57,672 nt of DNA from JAVBOD01 sp031551045 (lineage in GTDB: Bacteria > Bacteroidota > Bacteroidia > Bacteroidales > UBA932), in assembly GCA_031551045.1 (NCBI GenBank), contig JAVBOD010000019.1:1-57672 (forward strand), given 5' to 3'. Below the pieces are notes generated by a model. That model was not told the DNA's origin, made no database searches, and was given only the letters and a program-made list of their open reading frames with translations. Below, piece by piece: positions 51,720 to 57,672 of the stretch (its first letter is position 1; each line of letters begins with the position of its first letter). A program made the translations under genes and the position numbers.

Positions 51720-53801
51720 ATGAAAAAAATAACTACCCTATTGGCGCTTGTATCTTTTGCAGGAATGGTAAGCGCACAGACATTGGACCGCAGTGTACGC
51801 CCGGCTCCTGCCCCGGCAAAAGAAATAAAAATAGAAGACGCCAAAACATTTACGTTGAATAACGGATTAAAAGTGTTTGTAGTGGAAGATAAACGCGCTC
51901 CCATTATTTTTTACTCCATTCAATTAGATATTAAGCCGGAATTGGAAGGCGATAAATGCGGCATGAGCGAAATATTTTCAGCGGTTATCGGGTCGGCCAC
52001 TAAGACTCGCAACAAAGAACAACTCAACCGCGAGATTGACCTCATCGGTGCGAAGATATCCAGCGGCAGGCGCGGCAGCTACGGCACATCGCTCAAAAAG
52101 TACGAACACCAAATGCTGGAACTGATGACAGACATCTTATTGAATCCGGTATTCAACAGCGACGAGATGAATCTGCAATTAGACAAAGAACGCAGCGGCC
52201 TGAAAATGTTGGCCGACGATGCCGGATCGATGGTGCAGCGTTTGTCGCCGGCATTGCGATACGGCAACAAATTCCCCAAAGGAGAAGTCTTTACAGAAGA
52301 AACGCTCAACAATATTACCGTACAGGATTTGGAAAACTTCCATAAAACGTACTTTGCGCCGAACGTAGCACGCTTGGTAATTGTAGGCGACATCAGCGAA
52401 GCCGAAGCAAAAGCGAATGCCGAAAAATATTTCGGAAAATGGGCGAAGAAGAACGTACCGGTGGCCGCCTACACGCAACCTGTTGCTCCTGTTAAAACAA
52501 AGGTTGCCATGATTGAAAAACCCGGAGCCATCCAATCGGCCATTGATGTGACGTATCCCATTACATTCAAACCGGGCGCTCCCGACAAAACAGCCGCCGA
52601 TGTGATGGCCTATATCTTCGGAGAAGGAAGCACCTGCCGCCTTTTTCAAAATTTGCGCGAACAACACAGCTATACGTACGGCGTTTATGCCAGTTTGACA
52701 AGCGACGAACTGATGGGAGACTTCTCGTTGACATCCGGTCGAGGCGCTGCATTGGTAAAAGCCGCCAGCACCGATAGCGCTATTTATCAAATCGACGCGG
52801 AAATGCGCCGCATCATCAGCACACCGGTTTCCGGCGAAGAATTGAAAATGGCAAAAGCCTACCTGGCCGGCAACTTTGCCCGCTCGTTAGCCGAACCTGC
52901 AACCATTGCCCTATTTGCATTGAATATCGACAAGTATAAATTACCGAAAGATTATTATAAAAACTATCTGAAACGTTTGGATGCCGTAACGGTTGCCGAT
53001 GTTCAGGCGGCGGCAAAGAAATATATCAAACCCGATAATGCGTGGATTATAGTAGCGGGCGACAAATCGTGCGCCGAAGGATTAAAGCAATTTGCAGGCA
53101 GCCACACCGTTCAATTCTACGATGTAAACGCCAACCCGATAGAAGCGCCGGTCGCTAAAACGGCCGACATCACCGCGGAAGCCGTTATCAATAAATACAT
53201 CAATGCATTGGGTGGAAAAACGGCTATCGAAAAAATCAACGACTACAAAATTACTTCCGAAATGAGCATGATGGGCCAAAAGATGGATGTTTTGCAAGCC
53301 TTCAAAAAGCCGAATTATTCACTGTCGCTTATCAGTGTGGGCGGCATGACGGTGCAAAAAATCGCGTTCAACGGCACGCGCCTGAAAATGTCCGGCATGG
53401 AAGGTAATCAAGAACTTACAGAAGGAGAAGAATGGGAATCTACTAAAGCCGAAGCCGGTGTTTGCCCGGAAATGAATTACGTAAAAAATGGCTATCAGTT
53501 AACCGTAAAAGGCATCGAAAAAGTGAATGGAAAAGATGCTTATGCCCTGGAAATCACGAAAGGAAAATTTACGAGCACCGGCTATTTTGACGTAGCTTCG
53601 GGCTTAAAACTGAAAAGCGTTATCAATGTGGACACTCCGCAAGGCCCCATGCAACAAATATCAGAATATGATGGTTACTCAAGCGTGGAAGGCATACAAT
53701 TTCCCCACATTATCAAACAATCGGCCGGCGGCATGACTATGGATATGAGCGTAAAATCCATTGAGGTGAATAAAGGTGTGGATAATAGCCTCTTTGAATA
53801 G
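51720..53801 (+). CDS. M16-like protein without zinc site, with extra C-terminal domain
   Basis: The 693-residue protein (start 51720) has a signal peptide (MVSAQ) and the two M16 halves up to about residue 480. The place of the HxxEH motif is taken by CGMSEIFSAVIGSATK, so it cannot bind zinc in the usual way. The last about 200 residues (from VINKYINALGGKTAIEKIND) form a beta-rich domain resembling LolA- or DUF4292-like outer-membrane lipoprotein sensors and ending in KSIEVNKGVDNSLFE. It probably pairs with the preceding catalytic M16 protein. An intrinsic terminator follows. Confidence 0.88.
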   Translation: MKKITTLLALVSFAGMVSAQTLDRSVRPAPAPAKEIKIEDAKTFTLNNGLKVFVVEDKRAPIIFYSIQLDIKPELEGDKCGMSEIFSAVIGSATKTRNKEQLNREIDLIGAKISSGRRGSYGTSLKKYEHQMLELMTDILLNPVFNSDEMNLQLDKERSGLKMLADDAGSMVQRLSPALRYGNKFPKGEVFTEETLNNITVQDLENFHKTYFAPNVARLVIVGDISEAEAKANAEKYFGKWAKKNVPVAAYTQPVAPVKTKVAMIEKPGAIQSAIDVTYPITFKPGAPDKTAADVMAYIFGEGSTCRLFQNLREQHSYTYGVYASLTSDELMGDFSLTSGRGAALVKAASTDSAIYQIDAEMRRIISTPVSGEELKMAKAYLAGNFARSLAEPATIALFALNIDKYKLPKDYYKNYLKRLDAVTVADVQAAAKKYIKPDNAWIIVAGDKSCAEGLKQFAGSHTVQFYDVNANPIEAPVAKTADITAEAVINKYINALGGKTAIEKINDYKITSEMSMMGQKMDVLQAFKKPNYSLSLISVGGMTVQKIAFNGTRLKMSGMEGNQELTEGEEWESTKAEAGVCPEMNYVKNGYQLTVKGIEKVNGKDAYALEITKGKFTSTGYFDVASGLKLKSVINVDTPQGPMQQISEYDGYSSVEGIQFPHIIKQSAGGMTMDMSVKSIEVNKGVDNSLFE

Positions 53802-53822
53802 CACTATCAATCAAATAATAAG

Positions 53823-53852
53823 AAAAGGAACAGCAAGACTGTTCCTTTTTTT
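53823..53852 (+). terminator. intrinsic terminator after the M16 pair
   Basis: AAAAGGAACAG (53823-53833), loop CAAGA, CTGTTCCTTTT (53839-53849) with further Ts. Confidence 0.88.
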
Positions 53853-53854
53853 TA

Positions 53855-53862
53855 TACCTTTG
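53855..53862 (+). promoter_or_regulatory. -7 element for recQ
   Basis: TACCTTTG, directly behind the previous terminator and 18 bases before the recQ start. The predicted leader is only about 10-13 bases long. Confidence 0.7.
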
Positions 53863-53880
53863 TAAGATTGCAATAAAACA

Positions 53881-55788
53881 TTGGACATTTTTCACAAAAT
53901 ATTACAACAATACTGGGGTTATTCCGAGTTTCGTCCGTTACAGGAAGAGATTGTGCGCAATGCCTACGAAGGGCGCGACACGCTGGCGCTGATGCCTACG
54001 GGCGGCGGAAAATCCATCACTTTCCAAGTACCGGCTTTAGCCAAAGAAGGGATTTGCTTAGTGGTAACGCCGCTTATTGCCTTGATGAAAGACCAGGTGG
54101 AAAACCTGAAAAAACGCAACATCAAAAGCATGGCCGTCTATTCGGGCATGACGTCCCGCGAGATGGATATTGCCTTCGACAATGCGGCTTATGGCGATTA
54201 CAAGTTTCTGTATCTTTCGCCCGAACGCTTGGGGACGGAACTGTTTCGTGCTCGGGTGCAAAAAATGAATGTCAATTTATTGGCCATTGACGAAGCGCAT
54301 TGCATCTCGCAATGGGGTTACGATTTCCGCCCCTCCTATCTGCAAATTGCGAATATTCGCGAGCTATTGCCGGAAGTTCCGGTACTGGCGCTTACCGCGA
54401 CGGCTACTCCCGAAGTAGCGCGGGACATCATGGAGAAACTCCGGTTCCGCGAAAAAACGCTTTTGCAAAAAAGTTTCGAACGCAAGAATTTGATATATGT
54501 AGTACGCGATGTAGAAGATAAAAACAAACAACTGCTGCGCATTTGCCAATCGGTACCGGGCACCGGCGTCGTGTATGTCCGCAACCGCAAAAGCACGGAA
54601 GAAACCGCCAAACTGTTGCAGGCAAACGGTATTAGCGCCGACTTCTATCATGCAGGTGTTACTACCGAAATGCGTAGTATCAAACAAAATGCATGGAAAG
54701 AAAACAATACCCGCGTGATGGTGTGCACCAATGCATTCGGCATGGGCATCGACAAGCCCGACGTGCGTTTTGTAGTGCATTTGGATTTGCCCGAAAGCGT
54801 AGAAGCCTATTTTCAGGAAGCGGGGCGCGGCGGGCGCGATGAAAAAACAGCCTATGCCGTATTATTGTATAACGAAAGTGACAAACTCAAGTTACAGCAA
54901 CGTTTCCGCACGGCCTTCCCCAATGTGGAAACGATCCGGCACGTGTATCAATTAGTCTATTCGTTCTTCGATTATCCTTACGGGGCGGGCAAGGACACGG
55001 TAAACGACTTCAGTTTAATGGAATTTGCGACCAACTATAAAATCCATTCACTCACAGCCTACAGCGCCTTGCAAGTGCTTCAACGCGAGGGCTACCTCGA
55101 ACTCACCGATGAATTGGATAACCCTACACGGATTATGTTCATTGTAACACGCGATGCTTTATACAAGATACAAGTGAGTAATGTCGATTTGGATAAATTT
55201 ATCAAAATAATGCTGCGTGCCTACAGCGGTATGTTTACCGATTATGTAAATATTGACGAACTCTATTTAGCGCGTTTGGCTAACATCCCCGTAACTCAAG
55301 TAAACGAATATCTGTTACGGTTGGCTCGTATGAATGTCATTTCCTATATTCCCAAAAAACGCACGCCGTTACTCATTTTGAACGAAGAGCGTTTGGACGA
55401 AAAAAACTTGCGCATCTCGTGGGAACAATATGGCGACTTAAAGGAAAGGTATGAAATCCGCATGAATGCGATGCTGCAATACGCCTCATCGACTACTAAA
55501 TGCCGCAGCCAGCAACTATTGGCCTATTTTGGCGAAAACGACAGTTACCGCTGTGGGCGTTGCGATGTATGTACCGCGCGTAACGAGCTCGATCTGAGTA
55601 AATATGAGTTTGACAAAATTTTAGAAGCGATAAAAACCTCTGTCCGTGAAAATAATTATACCATTGAACAATGTGTGGACAGCTTGCCAACCGATGCCGG
55701 CAATACCCTAAAAGTATTACGGTGGCTCATAGATAATGAAAAAATAACAGAAACAAACGAAGGAAAACTACAATGGACAAGCCAATGA
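53881..55788 (+). CDS. recQ: RecQ-family DNA helicase, TTG start
   Basis: The 635-residue helicase has motif 0/I in FRPLQEEIV and LMPTGGGKS (near 38-45), DEAHCISQWGYDFRP for motif II and the aromatic loop (near 137-150), QEAGRGGRDE for motif VI, and the zinc-binding cysteines of the RecQ-CT (Cys near 541, then CGRCDVC near 558-564), followed by a winged helix. No HRDC domain is seen at the end. The start is TTG at 53881: an in-frame stop lies at 53863-53865 and no ATG lies between, while LQQYWGYSEFRPLQ must be included. It overlaps the following exonuclease gene by 16 bases. Confidence 0.95.
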   Translation: MDIFHKILQQYWGYSEFRPLQEEIVRNAYEGRDTLALMPTGGGKSITFQVPALAKEGICLVVTPLIALMKDQVENLKKRNIKSMAVYSGMTSREMDIAFDNAAYGDYKFLYLSPERLGTELFRARVQKMNVNLLAIDEAHCISQWGYDFRPSYLQIANIRELLPEVPVLALTATATPEVARDIMEKLRFREKTLLQKSFERKNLIYVVRDVEDKNKQLLRICQSVPGTGVVYVRNRKSTEETAKLLQANGISADFYHAGVTTEMRSIKQNAWKENNTRVMVCTNAFGMGIDKPDVRFVVHLDLPESVEAYFQEAGRGGRDEKTAYAVLLYNESDKLKLQQRFRTAFPNVETIRHVYQLVYSFFDYPYGAGKDTVNDFSLMEFATNYKIHSLTAYSALQVLQREGYLELTDELDNPTRIMFIVTRDALYKIQVSNVDLDKFIKIMLRAYSGMFTDYVNIDELYLARLANIPVTQVNEYLLRLARMNVISYIPKKRTPLLILNEERLDEKNLRISWEQYGDLKERYEIRMNAMLQYASSTTKCRSQQLLAYFGENDSYRCGRCDVCTARNELDLSKYEFDKILEAIKTSVRENNYTIEQCVDSLPTDAGNTLKVLRWLIDNEKITETNEGKLQWTSQ

Positions 55789-56390
55789 GAGCGACCAGGG
55801 AGGAAACAATTATCAACGAAGAACAAGAAGAAATACCAGTAGTACATTTTACTGGAAAAATTATTATTGTAGAACGTCTTCGACAAGTAAAGGAAGCTGT
55901 CCAATACTTATCGGGGCAGGCAATCATCGGGTTCGATACCGAAACAAAACCGACGTTTACCGCCGGAGAACGGAATCGCCACACAGTAGCATTATTGCAA
56001 TTGGCGAGCAATGAACGCGCCTACTTATTCCGCTTACAAAAAATCGGGCTTCCTCGCGAAATAGCGACCATATTAGCAAATAAAGAAATCTTGAAGGTAG
56101 GGGCAGCCATTCACGACGACATCCGGATGCTCCAAAAAGTGAATAAATTTACGCCCGAAAATTTTGTGGATTTACAAAAAATAATTTCGCAATACGGCAT
56201 TGATGATAAAGGGTTGAAAAAAATGGCTGCAAAAGTATTGGGGATTACCATTTCGAAGCGGCAACAACTATCAAATTGGGAAAACGCCGAACTGACCGAA
56301 GGACAAGTTATTTATGCTGCCACCGATGCGTGGGTGTGCCGTGAAATTTATTTGAACCTTATACAGCGGGAGAGAGTAACACAAGGCTAA
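55773..56390 (+). CDS. DEDDy 3'-5' exonuclease (WRN-exonuclease/RNase D-like)
   Basis: The 205-residue protein is a DnaQ-fold exonuclease. Exo I is GFDTETKPTF (Asp and Glu ligands, near residue 54), Exo II lies in GAAIHDDIRMLQ, and Exo III is YAATDAWVCREIY, with tyrosine and aspartate as in DEDDy enzymes. There is no HRDC domain, so it is closer to the WRN exonuclease domain than to RNase D. Its start lies 16 bases inside recQ, giving strong coupling. The two genes together reproduce the exonuclease plus RecQ content of eukaryotic WRN. Confidence 0.92.
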   Translation: MDKPMRATREETIINEEQEEIPVVHFTGKIIIVERLRQVKEAVQYLSGQAIIGFDTETKPTFTAGERNRHTVALLQLASNERAYLFRLQKIGLPREIATILANKEILKVGAAIHDDIRMLQKVNKFTPENFVDLQKIISQYGIDDKGLKKMAAKVLGITISKRQQLSNWENAELTEGQVIYAATDAWVCREIYLNLIQRERVTQG

Positions 56391-56454
56391 AAGGGGCAAA
56401 GGTACAAGGGAAAAATACGGCAAAAAATAAAAAAAGGTCAATGATAAAAGGGGC

Positions 56455-56485
56455 TTGTCATTCTTCGCCTCGCTCAGAATGACAA
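56455..56485. repeat. REP-like hairpin (GTCATTCT...AGAATGAC)
   Basis: TTGTCATTCT (56455-56464) and AGAATGACAA (56476-56485) form a 10-base stem around TCGCCTCGCTC. On the minus strand this reads as the ubiquitous spurious peptide VILSEAKN, a familiar sign of a dispersed intergenic repeat. Confidence 0.65.
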
Positions 56486-56530
56486 ATAACCAAATCAACA
56501 AATAACCAAATCAACAAATAAGCAAATCAA
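56483..56530 (+). repeat. three tandem 16-base repeats before the RlmI-type gene
   Basis: CAAATAACCAAATCAA at 56483-56498 and 56499-56514, and CAAATAAGCAAATCAA at 56515-56530, end 9 bases before the next start codon. This is the same unit as in the serine cluster, 10 kb away, with the first base overlapping the REP-like hairpin. Confidence 0.88.
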
Positions 56531-56539
56531 CAATAAAAA

Positions 56540-57672
56540 ATGTTTCCAAAAATAACACTCAAAAAAGGGCGGGAAGAGTCGCTGCTGCGATTCCATCCTT
56601 GGGTATTCTCGGGCGCTATTGCCCGCACCGAGGGCGACTTTGCAGAAGGAGATGTAGTAGATGTGTATGCCGCCGACAATCAATTTTTAGGTTCCGGACA
56701 CTATCAAATCGGCTCTATCAGCGTGCGGATGCTTACATTTACACCGCGCGAAATCAACGACACTTACTGGACACAATCGCTGCAAGAAGCCTACGATGTG
56801 CGCCGGACATTAGGATTGACAGATAACGCACAAACAACAGCCTACCGTTTGGCACACGGCGAATGCGATTTTTTGCCCGGATTGATTATCGATATCTATG
56901 GCAATACAGCGGTCATACAAGCGCACTCGGCCGGGATGTTCAAAGCGCGCACACAAATTGCAAACGCCCTGCAAAAAGTATATGGCAATAAATTGGCGGC
57001 TATATATGATAAAAGCGCGGCTACCGCACCATTCAAAGCCGGATTGGAGTTGAAAGACGGCTATTTATTCAGGAATGAAAATATTGAACTTACCAATTGC
57101 ATCACCGAAAACGGGAATAAATTTTTAATAGATTGGGAAAACGGACAAAAAACCGGATTTTTTCTCGACCAGCGCGACAATCGGGCGCTATTAGGACATT
57201 ATGCAAAAAATAAAAAAGTGTTGAATTTGTTTTGTTATACCGGAGGTTTTTCGGTGTATGCACTGACCGGAGGCGCGGCGGCAGTGCACTCTGTAGATAG
57301 TTCGCAACGCGCCGTTGACCTTGCCGCACGCAATGCAGCGCTCAACGCCGCCGCCGCGCCGCACGAAGCGTTTGCTACCGATGCTTTTGAATACTTGCGC
57401 AACAGCCGTCCGCACGAATATGATTTAATGATTCTCGACCCGCCGGCCTTTGCCAAACACACCGGAGCTTTACGAAATGCGCTGCAAGCCTACAAACGAT
57501 TAAATGCCGCCGCTTTTGAAAAAATTGCTTCCGGAGGTATTGTATTTTCCTTTAGTTGTTCGCAAGTAGTTAACCGGGTGGATTTTCGCAATGCTGTTTT
57601 TTCGGCGGCCGCTATTGCACGCCGTAAAGTGCGCATCTTGCACCAGCTCACACAACCGGCCGACCATCCGGT
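56540..57672 (+). CDS. rlmI: RlmI-type rRNA cytosine methyltransferase, 3' end beyond the window
   Basis: The gene runs off the end of the window after about 377 codons. An N-terminal PUA domain (ITLKKGREESLLRFHPWVFSGAI, GDVVDVYAADNQFLGSG) is followed by the EEHEE-like middle part (HGECDFLPGLIIDIYGNTAV) and the SAM domain, with GFFLDQRDNRALL, VLNLFCYTGGFSVYAL, SVDSSQRAVDLAARNAALN and the catalytic-region motif DLMILDPPAFAKH. This is the RlmI (m5C1962 of 23S rRNA) group. The ATG at 56540 follows three tandem 16-base repeats. The reading frame is open throughout. Confidence 0.9.
   Translation, partial: MFPKITLKKGREESLLRFHPWVFSGAIARTEGDFAEGDVVDVYAADNQFLGSGHYQIGSISVRMLTFTPREINDTYWTQSLQEAYDVRRTLGLTDNAQTTAYRLAHGECDFLPGLIIDIYGNTAVIQAHSAGMFKARTQIANALQKVYGNKLAAIYDKSAATAPFKAGLELKDGYLFRNENIELTNCITENGNKFLIDWENGQKTGFFLDQRDNRALLGHYAKNKKVLNLFCYTGGFSVYALTGGAAAVHSVDSSQRAVDLAARNAALNAAAAPHEAFATDAFEYLRNSRPHEYDLMILDPPAFAKHTGALRNALQAYKRLNAAAFEKIASGGIVFSFSCSQVVNRVDFRNAVFSAAAIARRKVRILHQLTQPADHP

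Noticed and set aside
56271..56501. 76-residue minus-strand frame containing VILSEAKN
   Set aside because: This peptide is the usual translation of a dispersed intergenic hairpin, and the rest is antisense to the exonuclease gene.
1..57672. tRNA or rRNA genes
   Set aside because: No cloverleaf with the GTTCGA-type T-loop or rRNA signature was found by eye. A covariance scan would be decisive.

Overview
The window is chromosomal DNA from a member of the Bacteroidetes, most likely order Bacteroidales. Evidence for this is the promoter element TAnnTTTG, sometimes with TTTG/TTG about 20 bases upstream, ahead of many genes on both strands. The gene content also fits: LVIVD-repeat lipoprotein, DUF4293, DUF3127, DUF1015 next to serA, a 2-oxoacid dehydrogenase E1 fused alpha-beta, a glutaminase-A-like lipoprotein and many SPase II lipoproteins. 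The family or genus cannot be fixed from sequence reading alone. No rRNA, tRNA, CRISPR array, phage or conjugative module was seen.

Layout. 1-1.65 kb: an IS110-family insertion sequence. 1.7-5.8 kb: crcB, a methyltransferase, then a cobalamin riboswitch controlling the anaerobic ribonucleotide reductase pair nrdD-nrdG, with what looks like the first codons of a lost corrinoid adenosyltransferase gene coupled behind nrdG. 5.7-9.8 kb: ada on the minus strand, then a decayed AT-rich patch (frameshifted TPR lipoprotein, FMN-binding protein, porin stump) and a DUF418 membrane protein. 10-21.5 kb: envelope and housekeeping genes, namely an LVIVD lipoprotein with an OM beta-barrel, kdsC-maf, a glutaminase-like lipoprotein lying between that pair and a second minus-strand operon (trmB, apbC, nitroreductase, DUF2520), then a DUF1080+PHP-like fusion overlapping a lipoate ligase. 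21.5-25.5 kb: E2 and fused E1 of a 2-oxoacid dehydrogenase and a flavodoxin. 25.6-35.6 kb: NatA/NatB-type ABC exporter, ureohydrolase-nhaA-FKBP-DUF3127 operon, PBP4, C1 peptidase and a dihydroorotate-dehydrogenase-like enzyme. 35.9-44 kb: an orphan gene, clpB, a compact promoter-terminator unit that looks like a small RNA, SirB1-like and uridine phosphorylase genes, DUF4293-yigZ-pyrB-pyrI. 44-48 kb: serine biosynthesis (serC, serA, DUF1015) interrupted by a four-helix-bundle gene bracketed by inverted 16-base repeats. 48-57.7 kb: small accessory genes with an array of operator-like repeats, a pair of M16 peptidases, recQ with a WRN-like exonuclease, and a truncated RlmI-type methyltransferase.

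How the genes fit together. The B12 riboswitch would switch off the B12-independent reductase when cobalamin is present, which predicts a B12-dependent reductase elsewhere. Lipoate ligase beside E2/E1 points to scavenged lipoate loading the E2 swinging arm. pyrB-pyrI make aspartate transcarbamoylase. serC-serA with DUF1015 form the phosphoserine route. recQ plus the exonuclease form a split version of eukaryotic WRN.

The signals I consider least explained are: the inverted 16-base repeat clusters around the four-helix-bundle gene and in nearby intergenic gaps; the ~80-base putative small RNA after clpB; the three TGTAAA boxes spaced exactly 21 bases; the cobO-like stump; and the possible bridge RNA of the IS110 element.
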